Assembly: GCA_965213735.1 (NCBI GenBank)
Contig: CBDCAB010000006.1
Span: 1,798,001 to 1,862,000 of the forward strand
DNA length: 64,000 bases
Reading direction: 5' to 3'
DNA from: CALDTK01 sp965213735
Lineage (GTDB): Bacteria; Bacteroidota; Bacteroidia; Chitinophagales; Saprospiraceae
Of this stretch, positions 16,886 to 26,079 are shown one piece after another. Positions within the stretch are counted from its first letter, which is position 1, and each line of letters begins with the position of its first letter. A program made the translations under genes and the position numbers. The notes beneath the pieces were generated by a model that was not told the DNA's origin, ran no database searches, and saw only the letters and a program-made list of their open reading frames with translations.

Positions 16886-18241
16886 ATGGCTATCCTCCTA
16901 TTACCCGACGATCTCGAACGCGCGCTCAAACAACTGCTCACCAACCAGCTGGAAGGCTTGGGCTGGGACTACTTCGCAATCGATCTAGATCTTGCCGCCG
17001 CCGATCCCCGTGCTAAGGCAAATGAAGCAGAGACCCGGGCTTTCTTTAATTCTCTCGGAAAGTCTATGCAAACGCGTGAGGTTTTGGCGAAAGCCGTAAA
17101 GGATGAAGCCGGCTCGCAGGCACAGCATAGACTCACAACTACCTCAGGTGCCAACCAGGCCATGGCCTACTTCTTCGCACTGTTACGGCAAGATCCGGAG
17201 GCGCTGCAGGATTTCATCCGACAGCAGTTGGCCGATGAGACCTTAGTTAATCGCAGCGATGCCCACATCGGTACACTCGGGCGGCTCAACCGCAAGGAGC
17301 GTAAGCGTCGCAACGAGGCATACTCGCGCAAAATCACTGCAGGCCATCGTCAGTTGGAAGAGGCCCTGGTAGTGCTTGCGGAGGGCGATTCTTGGTTTCA
17401 ATTTCCAAAGCTCTATGTGTATCGTCCGGTTCATGACCTCATTTACCACCTACTCCAAGATCGCAAGTATGCCGTCAAAACGCTTTCGGCGGGAGGAGAT
17501 TGGTTGGCTTCTATAGCGCATCAAGATGAACACCTTGCGGCTCTCGCGGAAGTGAAACCCAATGTGCTGCTACTCAGTGGCGGCGGCAATGATTTGGTGG
17601 GTGGTGGTCGGATTAGTGACATGGTATCTACCGTAATGCCCCTGGCCGAAGATGCGAGGCGCTCTCGATTATTAAGCTTACGCCAAAACACGTCTTCCGC
17701 ACTAGACCAGACGCGATACCGCAATGGTTTACGGTTTGTCCGGCCTGAGTTTCTTGATTTTCTTAATCAATATTTCCTGGTGTACTTCCACTTGGTGTGG
17801 CACCTGCACCAAGATGCTACGCTAGATGATTTGCTAATCATTGTCCAGGGGTATGACTATGTATTGCCGAATAATCAGCCGAAAGGTCGCTTGCTCAGAC
17901 GCCTCATAAATAGAGCTGTCGGCAACGGAAAATGGCTGTATGAGCCGTTGCATGCTGCCGGCATCAACAACGATGAGGACAAGCGCGACGTGATGTACGT
18001 TTTAATTTATGAGTTTAATGAAATGCTTTCTACGCTAGCCAACTACAGTGGCTTTCAGCGACTGTTCCATCTTGATGTTCGTGGCTTCGCAGTGGAAGAC
18101 GATTGGTACGATGAGCTGCACCTCATAACTGACAAGAACAAACTACTAGCCCAGCAATACCAAGGCTTAATTACTCAGTACTTTAATCGTTGGTCTCAAG
18201 GCACGATGGACAAGATTTGGAGGGCGCGGGGAGATAGCTAA
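16886..18241 (+). CDS. SGNH/GDSL-hydrolase-like protein
   Basis: About 451 residues from ATG 16886; an earlier ATG (16727) would add 53 residues rich in Cys and Asn that look unlike the rest. The block pattern of SGNH hydrolases can be followed: EGDSWFQFP (nucleophile Ser), then SAGGDWLASI, then LLLSGGGNDLVGGG (Gly/Asn of the oxyanion hole), and finally DDWYDELHLITDKNKLLA with the Asp-x-x-His pair. The first ~170 residues form a separate helical domain I cannot assign. No signal peptide is seen, so it probably acts inside the cell. It stands alone and carries one exact and one variant copy of the iterated 14-mer. Substrate unknown. Confidence 0.65.
   Translation: MAILLLPDDLERALKQLLTNQLEGLGWDYFAIDLDLAAADPRAKANEAETRAFFNSLGKSMQTREVLAKAVKDEAGSQAQHRLTTTSGANQAMAYFFALLRQDPEALQDFIRQQLADETLVNRSDAHIGTLGRLNRKERKRRNEAYSRKITAGHRQLEEALVVLAEGDSWFQFPKLYVYRPVHDLIYHLLQDRKYAVKTLSAGGDWLASIAHQDEHLAALAEVKPNVLLLSGGGNDLVGGGRISDMVSTVMPLAEDARRSRLLSLRQNTSSALDQTRYRNGLRFVRPEFLDFLNQYFLVYFHLVWHLHQDATLDDLLIIVQGYDYVLPNNQPKGRLLRRLINRAVGNGKWLYEPLHAAGINNDEDKRDVMYVLIYEFNEMLSTLANYSGFQRLFHLDVRGFAVEDDWYDELHLITDKNKLLAQQYQGLITQYFNRWSQGTMDKIWRARGDS
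17081..17094 (-). repeat. Iterated 14-mer, exact copy (minus strand)
   Basis: GTTTTGGCGAAAGC on the plus strand, read as V-L-A-K-A in the SGNH-like gene. Confidence 0.85.
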
Positions 18242-19122
18242 TCATCACCTCACCCTCTGTTCCCAATCTGAGCAACATGCTAAATCGAAAATTAGAGCTA
18301 GGTCGCTTGCCCGACAGCCCATGTTTTGCATGAGGCAAACATGAGATTTTCTGCAATACACTACTAATATGCAAGGCTCGATAATACTAGTATGCAGCAC
18401 TGGGGCCGACTAGTTCCCCTAAATCGGGGCGGGGCAGGAAGGCACTTTGAAAGCGCTGATGTCCCCTACTTTAGCCCTTCATTTTATACCTCCAATTACG
18501 TGCTCTACCACAATCTGCATTGAAAAAACCCATTTGCTAGAGCCTGTCACAGTTTGTAGTATAACAATATATGATGTGTAAAGTCTTGACTGTCAGTTGA
18601 ACGATAAGCCGCCGGAAGGCAGAATTCCTACATGTTACCACCCAAACGTCTCCGACGACTCTGTAACGTTACTTACTCGCTGCATTCACCTCCTAATGCC
18701 AAAACGCGCACGCAAGAACCCCATCGAAGTCGTCGTCGCACTTCGGAGGCTGGGACTTTAAACTGCAAGACTAAATGCCCACAACACTGCCCACACATCC
18801 CCGCCGGCTAATCACAAAACATGGTGCGCAGGCTCCCGTTGTCACGTGATGCCCCACCTTCCGTAGGCCTGACGCTGCAATGGAATCCCTGCTTCGCACG
18901 ATGTTACACGGCCTATGGTGCGCTTCGCAGAAGCCCTAATCTCCAACATCGAGCATCGGATCATACAGAAAGGGAGAATATTTTTGTTCGCAACGCTCAA
19001 AATTTCTTACCTTCCTGCACGACTGATGACGGACTCCGTTTTGGATAAGCTTAAACGCAGAACAAGTCCGCTCGCCTTGCCGAAGAGAATAAATCGTTAA
19101 ACAAATTAAAGAGCAGCAACTA
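18242..19122. other. Non-coding stretch with one dispersed-repeat copy
   Basis: About 880 bp with no reading frame that looks like a protein; short open frames near 18.8-19.1 kb have no recognisable sequence. It holds copy A of the dispersed repeat at 18786-18815. The composition drifts along the stretch, as expected for eroded accessory DNA. Confidence 0.5.
18786..18815 (+). repeat. Dispersed accessory repeat, copy A
   Basis: ACTGCCCACACATCCCCGCC followed by GGCTAATCAC. It matches copy B (19574) at nearly all positions. Confidence 0.6.
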
Positions 19123-19551
19123 ATGTTCAGCAGAAATCACTACGCAAAGACTATCGCGCTAAATTTTTGTGCCCTAATGCTACTATCCATACTACCATTT
19201 GGTTGCAGTAACGATGATGATAGCATAAAGCCCATTGACATAAAAGGCGAATGGACGTGGATAGAATCAGTCGGCGGGTTTGGAGGTTGGACGCTTACAC
19301 CTGAAAGTGAAGACATCACCAAGAGACTTATCATTGACGACTTTGTGTATCAAGAGTTTTGGAACGATTCTCTTGTCCTGGATACTGGATACGAAATAAA
19401 ATTATCGGAAGAAACACTTGTAGGGACCGAAGACAACACGATTATTGAATTTGATTCAGGAGACAGACAGGCAATAGTAATTGTCGATTCAAATCTAGAG
19501 CTCATAGATCAGTGTATTGATTGTTATAGTCATCGGTACAGAAGGAATTAA
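19123..19551 (+). CDS. Small lipoprotein of unknown function
   Basis: A 142-residue protein with a lipoprotein signal peptide (hydrophobic LNFCALMLLSILPF followed by the lipobox Cys). The mature part is acidic and beta-rich, with a short domain of the lipocalin-like or META-like kind (GEWTWIESVGGFGGWTLTP, LIIDDFVYQEFWND). It would be anchored in an envelope membrane. I do not recognise the family. It stands alone, with a dispersed repeat copy beginning 22 bp after its stop codon, as if it were a cassette. Base composition is AT-rich compared with the metabolic genes at 21-27 kb. Confidence 0.7.
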   Translation: MFSRNHYAKTIALNFCALMLLSILPFGCSNDDDSIKPIDIKGEWTWIESVGGFGGWTLTPESEDITKRLIIDDFVYQEFWNDSLVLDTGYEIKLSEETLVGTEDNTIIEFDSGDRQAIVIVDSNLELIDQCIDCYSHRYRRN

Positions 19552-19573
19552 CATAAAGTAGCGTACCGACAAT

Positions 19574-19604
19574 ACTGCCTACACATCCACGCCGGCTAAT
19601 CGCC
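19574..19604 (+). repeat. Dispersed accessory repeat, copy B
   Basis: ACTGCCTACACATCCACGCC followed by GGCTAATCGCC, beginning 22 bp after the lipoprotein stop. It shares the core TACACRTCCACGCCGGCTRA with copy C. Confidence 0.65.
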
Positions 19605-19906
19605 AATTATCATATCGCGGAGCACTCGATCATTCTGACCGGTCTGTAAATTCGTATGCATTTTCTCCACAAGCAGATACAATTTATAGTGCCATTTATC
19701 CAAGATATACTGACGACCTGACCCGCGGGGTAGTTGTCACATCTTACCCTAGTCGGTTACGAGATCGTTTAATCGTCACTCCAGGCTTTTGTGAACGGCT
19801 CTTCCGTCTTGCTGACGGCCGCCTAGGAAGTATTCAATTCGCAAATTCACCAAGTCTTTATTGGGAACCTCAACTTGGTAACGCATATCTTTTAATTGTG
19901 GAATAA
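19605..19906 (+). pseudogene. Headless coding fragment after repeat copy B
   Basis: A frame without a start codon runs about 100 codons from the repeat to TAA 19904-19906. It reads protein-like: YRGALDHSDRSVNSYAFSP, then DTIYSAIYPRYTDDLTRGVV, then VTPGFCERLFRLADGRLGSI and PSLYWEPQLGNAYLLIVE. I do not recognise it. It appears to have lost its 5' end at the repeat, as expected if the repeat was a recombination point. Confidence 0.4.
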
Positions 19907-20201
19907 GATGATGCGCATTATTGCGGAAGTAGCTGACGGAATCCTAATTGGTAACCTAAACTCGACGATTGTCAGATAAATGTGGGTATAGACCAAATGC
20001 GGCCTCAATTGCTGAAACCCTAACCATTATCTCTTCTTTGACCAAGCGATACGGAATACACATCTAAATTCTGTGAGAGTCAGCTACTGCCCCGCTATAG
20101 GCAAATCACCGACCAACAGACAATATCTAACTTTTCATAGGGCCTGCCACTGGAAAGTCGCAGAGACTGATTATGTTGGCAATCTCACGCCAACTATCCG
20201 C

Positions 20202-20831
20202 ATGAACCAATACTTCGCCGATCCCGCCAGTAACAGTGTCTACTTTCTCCGCGTCAACACTGCGGGCGAAGCGATGAAGTATGAGTTATACCGGGAAGGT
20301 CTAATAGCAGCCGCTCAAGACTATCCAGTTTCCCTTTCTGGTGAGGCATCTGTGAGCGATGACTATATACGGCTAGATTCTACCTGGAAGGGGTTTTCCA
20401 ACACCTTAACTTGGACTCCTCTTACTCCTAATGACGCCCCGTCGCGTAAGGCAGTCAAAACTAAAAAGAAGCATTTTGCTGCCTACCTCGACAATTATGG
20501 AACTCGGGAGCAAGTACTTGGCAAACCGACGCCTAAGGCAACCGTTTACCGCAACTTAGGCATTGCACTCGCACTCTTTTTAATTGGATTGGTTCTGGTG
20601 GCTTGTGTAGAGCACTATGCATCTGGGAAAATATTAACTCTAGTTCTTACGGTCGCATGCGCACTCCCAGTGGCAATCTTTGCTGGGGGTTTTATTGTTG
20701 ATGCTGTGGTAAATAATATGAGTGTTATGTCTAGGCGCCAGAATGTACGCCTACGCTTCGCCGTGTATGGCGGTCTTATTGCAGCGACGCTGGTACTGGG
20801 GAGTATGATGGGCGGAAGAATTTTTGGATAG
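20202..20831 (+). CDS. Membrane protein of unknown function with three C-terminal TM segments
   Basis: From ATG 20202 (MNQYFADP) the protein has 209 residues; a GTG at 20073 would add 43 residues without clear character. A soluble N-terminal half of ~110 residues, beta-rich with several Tyr and Ser, is followed by a basic stretch (RKAVKTKKKHF). Then come three hydrophobic helices: LGIALALFLIGLVLVAC, ILTLVLTVACALPVAIFAGG and FAVYGGLIAATLVLGSMMGG. The soluble half may be cytosolic with the basic cluster next to the membrane. I recognise no family. It has no neighbours in an operon. Confidence 0.55.
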   Translation: MNQYFADPASNSVYFLRVNTAGEAMKYELYREGLIAAAQDYPVSLSGEASVSDDYIRLDSTWKGFSNTLTWTPLTPNDAPSRKAVKTKKKHFAAYLDNYGTREQVLGKPTPKATVYRNLGIALALFLIGLVLVACVEHYASGKILTLVLTVACALPVAIFAGGFIVDAVVNNMSVMSRRQNVRLRFAVYGGLIAATLVLGSMMGGRIFG

Positions 20832-21308
20832 AATTTTCGCTGGAATGACGGTCTGCGGGGGAAGCTATTCTACTGATCCGCTTTAAATGTTAATTCAAAG
20901 ATCTAACATAGACTTGATATACTTGGGGAGGGAATGTTATGCTGCCCCGGGCTGTTTGATTAAGTTATAAGCGAAACCGGTTATTTTTGCATACTTAGTA
21001 ATTGGCAATTGTGTGCATGAGTTTAATCTCGACCGATATCCGGAAGCCTGCCTCGTCGCAAAAAGATTTTCTAACTTTCTCCTCCACAACGCTTCACCCC
21101 TCAGATCGAACGGGCACAGAACATGATAAGTTCAGGCCCGCCGCATCCTCCACGTAGCATTTATCTGCCACGCTTGCTCATTAGCTCTATCCCAATCTCA
21201 TATGCACTTCAACACCAACTTATTAAAAACATTTGCTCTTACCCCTTAACCTCATTTATTAATTATATTGGACACGCCATAAACTAAATGCCATCATTAT
21301 AAAAAGAA
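20832..21308. other. Non-coding stretch
   Basis: 477 bp between a membrane-protein gene and the convergent SMP-30-like gene. I see no gene, terminator hairpin or repeat that I can support here. The last 80 bases are AT-rich. Confidence 0.5.
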
Positions 21309-22292
21309 TTACTCCTCGTCGCTGATGGCCACAAACCCCACCCCACTCTGGCTCGTCATCGGCACCACAAGCCGCCGCCGGTGCACATCAAAGCACATCG
21401 ACGCCGCCCCAGGCACCCCAATCGCTATTAACTCCGCTGCAGCACCCGGACGTATCCGACTGATGCCGCCTTGCGTTACGCTGCTTACGTACTTGGTCCC
21501 GTCCTCGGTGATGACGATCCCGTCGCCGCCAGCTTGGGCAGCGTACTCTGTCCGCACCACCTCGCCTTCCGTCGTCATGGTGTGCACAGCCGAGTCGCCG
21601 TAGTTGACCACCACGAGGTGACCTTTCCTGTCGAAAGCGATACCATTAGGAATGTTGAGAGGGGCGCCCTGGATGACAATATCGGTTTTGCCGGAAGGCA
21701 AAATGCGGTACACGCGCCAACTATTAGCATCCGTGCCGTTGCCGCTCTGGGTCGCGTAGACGGTCCCGTCCTTGGCTACGGCAATATCATTTATCCAGTT
21801 GGAGCCCTCGATGCGGGTACTACCCAAAGGCGCACCCGTGGTGAGGTCGAAACGGCGCAGCACAGACGTGCGCTCCTCGCCATGGCCTTCCGAGTCGGCC
21901 ACGTAGTAAATCTTGCCCGAGATCTCGGTGCCAAAGGGGTCGTTGAGCTCGAGTGGAGGCGTCAGCGCGGCGCGCTCCTCAATGCCCCGCTGCGCCCCAA
22001 TCCAACGCGCCGTGTGCAGGGCGCCATCCGGGTGCAGCATCGACACCCACGCGTCATTGGCCTGTACCGGTTGGCGCACCCCCTGGTTGGGCAGGAGGAT
22101 GAGGCGGCGGGCGGTGTCGTAGACGCAACTTTCCGCCGAAACGACGCCCCCGTAAACGGTAACATTATTGGACATGGCCGTGAAGTCGCCAGCGGGGGTA
22201 GTGACGCCGAGGGGCTCGCCGACGGGGTAAAGATCTTGCGCGAGAGCACTGGCGGAGGCGAGGAGAATGCAGAGAGTGAGGGTGCGGGTCAT
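21309..22292 (-). CDS. Secreted SMP-30/gluconolactonase-like beta-propeller
   Basis: A 327-residue protein with a cleavable signal peptide (MTRTLTLCILLASASALAQD). Repeated propeller strands follow, each with a D-G or N-G turn: INDIAVAKDGTVYATQS, IPNGIAFDRKGHLVVVNYG, GDGIVITEDGTKYVSSV. The NGIAF and GDGI pieces match the SMP-30/gluconolactonase or NHL-like group, enzymes that open sugar lactones with a bound divalent metal. Substrate cannot be told. It stands 104 bp downstream of the Tat-exported reductase on the same strand. A variant of the iterated 14-mer lies 10 bp upstream of its start. Confidence 0.75.
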   Translation of the reverse strand: MTRTLTLCILLASASALAQDLYPVGEPLGVTTPAGDFTAMSNNVTVYGGVVSAESCVYDTARRLILLPNQGVRQPVQANDAWVSMLHPDGALHTARWIGAQRGIEERAALTPPLELNDPFGTEISGKIYYVADSEGHGEERTSVLRRFDLTTGAPLGSTRIEGSNWINDIAVAKDGTVYATQSGNGTDANSWRVYRILPSGKTDIVIQGAPLNIPNGIAFDRKGHLVVVNYGDSAVHTMTTEGEVVRTEYAAQAGGDGIVITEDGTKYVSSVTQGGISRIRPGAAAELIAIGVPGAASMCFDVHRRRLVVPMTSQSGVGFVAISDEE

Positions 22293-22396
22293 AAGGGTTT
22301 CGCTTTCGCTAAAACTAACGGAGGAGTGGCAAAGTGGGCGTTTGATTCAATCCATCAGCGCTGATGGGCGCACCGACAGAGTCCGCCAAACGTGCC

Positions 22397-23551
22397 CTAT
22401 TGTTCGGCGGCTTCTACCCCACTCCATGCGAGCACATGCTCCGGTAGACGTGCGCCCTGCACTTCAATGGCACGGACTTCAGCGTTGAGCTCGTTTAACT
22501 CTTCTGCCGTCAAGCGCACCGCGTCCGCACCGCAGTTTTGACGTAAGTGCCCCTCACGTGTAGTACCGGGAATGGGCACGATGTACGGTTTTTGCGCAAG
22601 CAGCCACGCGAGCGCGATCTGGGCAGGCGGGACGCTCTTGCGCTCGCCCCACCGCCGAACGAGCTCTGCCAGGGCTACGTTGTGCGCTATATTCTCAGGG
22701 GCGAAGCGCGGTTCGAGCTTGCGGAAGTCGCCCTCGGCGAAGCGGGTAGCAGCGGTTATGTTGCCAGTAAGGAGTTGAACCCCGAGAGGGCTCCACGGCA
22801 CGAAGCCGATGCCGAGCTCCTCGCACGTGGCCAACACCTCCTCTTCCGGGCCACGCCACAGCATCGAGTACTCCGACTGAACTGCCGTTACAGGGAGAAC
22901 AGTATGCGCGCGGCGCAGCGTCCGAAGTCCCATTTCGCATAGGCCCCAGTGTAGGACCTTGCCCTCGTCCATGAGCTGAGATACAACCTCGGCAACATCC
23001 TCGATAGGGACGTCAGGATCGACGCGGTGCTGGTAGAGCAGGTCGATGCGGTCGGTACCGAGCCGGCGGAGCATTCCCTCGACGGCCTGCCGCACGCGCG
23101 CAGATTGGCTTGTTCGCCCGCCTTGGCGCTCGCCAGTCTCCAGATTGATGTCGAAGCCGAATTTTGAGGTGATCACCACCTCGTCGCGGACCGGCGCAAT
23201 AGCCTCGCCCAAGATGCGCTCGCACTCGTGGGGCCCGTAGGCCTCGGCGCAATCGAAGAAAGTAATGCCATAGTCATCGTAGGCTGAGCGCACGAGCCGG
23301 ACCATGTCGGGGCGGTAGGGCGCGGTGGTGGTATAGCGCCGAGCCATGTTCTGGACGCCGAGCCCAATGCTGGAGACTTCTAGCGTACCGAGGCGGCGGC
23401 GGCCCGGAGCTAAACCTGTTGTGGGCGCGGTGGTGTCGTCCCCAGTTTTCGCGGAAACAAGACAAGTCGAGAGTGAGAGGGCGGTGGCGCCAAGGGCAAC
23501 CTGACGGAGGAAGCGGCGGCGAGTGGGGCGCTGGGGAGGATGGCTGGACAT
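22397..23551 (-). CDS. Tat-exported aldo/keto reductase
   Basis: A 384-residue aldo/keto reductase. The N-terminus has the twin-arginine signal RRRFLRQVALGATALSLS. The catalytic tetrad is visible: Asp in FFDCAEAYG, Tyr in the same motif, Lys in VITSKFGF and His in LLYQHRVD. The nucleotide-binding end has VPIPGTTREGHLRQN. It would reduce carbonyls with NADPH, folded in the cytoplasm and exported to the periplasm or envelope. The enzyme is intact. It lies on the same strand as the SMP-30-like gene, so the two may be cotranscribed, perhaps in oxidised-sugar metabolism; the link is inference. Confidence 0.88.
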   Translation of the reverse strand: MSSHPPQRPTRRRFLRQVALGATALSLSTCLVSAKTGDDTTAPTTGLAPGRRRLGTLEVSSIGLGVQNMARRYTTTAPYRPDMVRLVRSAYDDYGITFFDCAEAYGPHECERILGEAIAPVRDEVVITSKFGFDINLETGERQGGRTSQSARVRQAVEGMLRRLGTDRIDLLYQHRVDPDVPIEDVAEVVSQLMDEGKVLHWGLCEMGLRTLRRAHTVLPVTAVQSEYSMLWRGPEEEVLATCEELGIGFVPWSPLGVQLLTGNITAATRFAEGDFRKLEPRFAPENIAHNVALAELVRRWGERKSVPPAQIALAWLLAQKPYIVPIPGTTREGHLRQNCGADAVRLTAEELNELNAEVRAIEVQGARLPEHVLAWSGVEAAEQ

Positions 23552-23615
23552 GGCGCTGAAGGTATTGACAGCTCCCCGATTTGGTTGACCTCGACCAAAG
23601 AATACTAGTGTGTAA

Positions 23616-24098
23616 TCACCGATAAATACCCTGGGCTGATCCTCGATTTTGCTGTATCCACTCTATCCCGCTGAGCACCGTTTCCGTCCAATTGGTGTCA
23701 TCGAGCCTCACGTGCACCACCTCAAATCCATAGCGTTTGCCCTCGATCGCCACCCCCTCCGCGTCGTCTACGTGAACATCGACCCCGAACAGCCCCGGAT
23801 GCTTCGAAGCAGTACAGCCATGGGCCGTCAATACCCAGCGATTCCGATGTTCATTGATCACCTGCGATACCGTAATCCCGTAAGCGAAAAGAGTACGCCT
23901 AATAGCCAGCGCACTCCGGTGTGAGGTGGTGTAAATCCAGATATCCCAGCCCTGACTGCGGAGTTGATCAAACAACGATGCGGTTCCTCTACGAAGTGGC
24001 TCGGCGCGCAGCAGTCGTGCTCGCAGTCCCCGTGGCTCAACGGCAAATGTGTCGCCGTACGGAATGAGCGTGTCGTCGAGGTCGAAGCTGATGGTCAC
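23616..24098 (-). CDS. HAD-superfamily hydrolase
   Basis: A 160-residue protein with the motifs of a haloacid dehalogenase-type phosphatase: FDLDDTLIP (nucleophile Asp) at 5-13, IYTTSHRSALAIRRTL with the motif II Thr/Ser, Lys in TASKHPGLFG, and VDVHVDDAEGV (motif IV acidic pair). There is no cap domain of any size, which fits small-cap or C0-type members. Substrate unknown. It lies between the reductase and the divergent Crp-type regulator with its own upstream space. Confidence 0.8.
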   Translation of the reverse strand: MTISFDLDDTLIPYGDTFAVEPRGLRARLLRAEPLRRGTASLFDQLRSQGWDIWIYTTSHRSALAIRRTLFAYGITVSQVINEHRNRWVLTAHGCTASKHPGLFGVDVHVDDAEGVAIEGKRYGFEVVHVRLDDTNWTETVLSGIEWIQQNRGSAQGIYR

Positions 24099-24365
24099 GG
24101 GTGGAGCGGTTTAAGATTGGCCGTAGCCTGCAAATGTAGATCGCGCGTGGTGCGACAGGCTCGGCGCACTAGCTGGGACTCATGCCATACGTCGGTGTAG
24201 CCTTATCGCTCGCGTAAGGCGGCGAACACCCTTTTACCTGACCCTCAATTCAGTCGTGTAAACCAGAAGGAGTAAGTGTCCCTTTGCTGAGGCACATTTC
24301 ACCTAGCCTGACCGCGCTGCGGCTGCTCTTTGCATGACATAACTTTAGCGAGCTACTTTAGTCCA

Positions 24366-24950
24366 ATGTCCCCCCACGAAACTTTCCTCGCGCACGTCGC
24401 TCGTACTGTTGCCCTTGACGACGCTGAGTGCGCCGCTCTCAAGGCAGTAGCCTGCGTGCGCCAGGTGCGCCGAAAGCAGTACATCGTACAGCCGGACTTC
24501 GTGTGCCGCCACCGCACCTACGTCGTGTCGGGCCTCCTGCACGCCTACCTCGTGGACGATGACGGCAACGCTCACACAATCACCTTCGCGCAGGAGGATT
24601 GGTGGATTTCAGACTACCAGAGCTTCGTCTATCAAAGCCCTGCTACGCTGTTCGTCGAGGCGCTCGAAGAATCGGTGATCATCCAGCTCGACCACGACGA
24701 CCAAGAGGCACTGCTGGCCGCGCACCCGCGCCTGGAGCACTACGTGCGTGTGCTTACACAACGCGGTTTGGCGAGCATGCAACAGCGGCTACTAGCCAAC
24801 CTTTCGCTCTCGGCCGAAGGCCGCTTCGACCGTTTTATCGAGCGCCGCGGCGCGCTCATGCAGCGCGTTCCCCAGTACATCATCGCATCCTACCTCGGAA
24901 TGACTCCAGAGTATTTCAGCAAGTTACGCAACCGAAAGGCGCACAAGTAG
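24366..24950 (+). CDS. Crp/Fnr-family transcription regulator
   Basis: A 194-residue protein from ATG 24366 (MSPHETFLAHVARTV). Residues ~25-115 form a cyclic-nucleotide-binding-type beta-roll (YIVQPDFVCRHRTYVVSGLLHAYLVDDDGNAHTI is the usual start and was read in pieces). The last ~60 residues end in a helix-turn-helix (YIIASYLGMTPEYFSKLRN). The family is common in Bacteroidota next to stress or redox genes. It precedes a peroxiredoxin by about 100 bp and may control it, which is inference. Confidence 0.85.
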   Translation: MSPHETFLAHVARTVALDDAECAALKAVACVRQVRRKQYIVQPDFVCRHRTYVVSGLLHAYLVDDDGNAHTITFAQEDWWISDYQSFVYQSPATLFVEALEESVIIQLDHDDQEALLAAHPRLEHYVRVLTQRGLASMQQRLLANLSLSAEGRFDRFIERRGALMQRVPQYIIASYLGMTPEYFSKLRNRKAHK

Positions 24951-25054
24951 CTGTACAGCTTAATCTAGTTTAAGCGCACTTTCCAATCTAGTTCAAGGAC
25001 GGGCGGCTGTTGGGGCGGTGACCTTTGGGTCTCACAATCAAACCACTGTTCGCC

Positions 25055-25756
25055 ATGTCTACTATCGTTTCCGCAGCTCCAAGCGCTGCACCCTCCTACG
25101 CCGCCGGTCTCGCCGAGCTCCTCCCACAGATAGAGCAGATGCTGCCACCCGAGGCTCTGGCCGTATTTAATGATGATGCCGAGCGTCTTGCCCGCCGCTA
25201 CGCCCATCCCCTCAAGCTCCGCGTGGGCGACCTGGCGCCGGACTTCCGACTGCTCGACGCCAGTGGGGAGCCGGTACGCCTTTCGGCAAAACTCGCCCAG
25301 GGTCCCGTCGTGCTCACGTTCTACCGCGGGAGCTGGTGCCCGTACTGCAACCTACAGTTGCACCAACTACAGCAGATCGTGCCCGCGCTCATCGGTTTTG
25401 GCGCAAGCCTTATAGCCGTAAGTCCAGCCGAACCCGACGACTCCCTCACCGTCACCGAGAAGCACGCCCTCACTTTCGACGTGCTTTCCGACCCAGGCGC
25501 CATCGTCACGAGCGGGTATACAGAAGTCTTCCGCAACGGCGACGCGCCCGTGGAGGCGATGGCTGCGCTGGGACTCAACTTCGATGAGTTCTACAGGGAC
25601 GATAGCCGCGTGCTTCCGGTCCCTGCCACCTTTGTAATACGGCCCGATGGTCGTGTAGCATACGCCTTTAGTGCTGGTGGCGACTATCGCTTGCGAGCCG
25701 AGCTAAGCGACATCTTGGCAGCGGTGGATGCGATTGAGTTGGTAAGGCAGGGTTGA
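25055..25756 (+). CDS. Peroxiredoxin-like AhpC/TSA family protein
   Basis: A 233-residue protein from ATG 25055. It has GDLAPDFRLLDASGEPV, then VLTFYRGSWCPYCNLQLHQL with the peroxidatic Cys, then SPAEPDDSLTVTEKHALTF. The C-P-Y-C arrangement and the long N-terminal helix are typical of the AhpC/TSA-like peroxiredoxins that keep company with regulators in Bacteroidota. It would reduce peroxides in the cytoplasm with thiols. It is intact and carries a variant 14-mer at 25395. Confidence 0.85.
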   Translation: MSTIVSAAPSAAPSYAAGLAELLPQIEQMLPPEALAVFNDDAERLARRYAHPLKLRVGDLAPDFRLLDASGEPVRLSAKLAQGPVVLTFYRGSWCPYCNLQLHQLQQIVPALIGFGASLIAVSPAEPDDSLTVTEKHALTFDVLSDPGAIVTSGYTEVFRNGDAPVEAMAALGLNFDEFYRDDSRVLPVPATFVIRPDGRVAYAFSAGGDYRLRAELSDILAAVDAIELVRQG

Positions 25757-25833
25757 GCGGGCATAGGTCACTTGGCACATCGCGAACTCCGTAGCGCCTT
25801 CGCAAAATCGACTTGCCACTTAAAACAAGTTTT

Positions 25834-26079
25834 ATGATTTCCTTCTTCCAGTACTATGGCATTGATTGGCTCGCCATGGCCCTGAGCTTGGCGGCTGTTT
25901 ACCTGCTCGGTAACCGGAGCCGTTACGGCTTCGTCACCTTTGCGGTGGCTAACGTCTTGTGGATTTGCCTTGGGGTGACGCTGATGCACAGCCTTGGGAT
26001 TGCCGTGGGCAACGCCGTGTTCCTCGTCATGAACGTGCGCGGTTTCTGGACCTGGAGCCGCAAGACCGTCCTCGCGTGA
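25834..26079 (+). CDS. Small three-helix membrane protein
   Basis: An 81-residue protein from ATG 25834. It has three hydrophobic helices: WLAMALSLAAVYLLG, YGFVTFAVANVLWICLGVTL and LGIAVGNAVFLVMNVRGFWTW. The last helix and its WSRK end recall half of a PnuC-type transporter, and the short size would need a homodimer. Its TGA overlaps the GTG start of the Old Yellow Enzyme gene, so the two are coupled; this suggests a role near flavin or nicotinamide cofactor supply, which is inference. Confidence 0.65.
   Translation: MISFFQYYGIDWLAMALSLAAVYLLGNRSRYGFVTFAVANVLWICLGVTLMHSLGIAVGNAVFLVMNVRGFWTWSRKTVLA

Noticed and set aside
18821..19100. Short plus-strand frames in the gap before the lipoprotein gene
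   Set aside because: No start signal, no family pattern and overlap with the dispersed repeat region.
21471..22364. A 297-codon plus-strand frame opposite the SMP-30-like gene
   Set aside because: The minus strand has a signal peptide and clear propeller repeats; the plus-strand frame has no family pattern and arises from GC-rich codon use.
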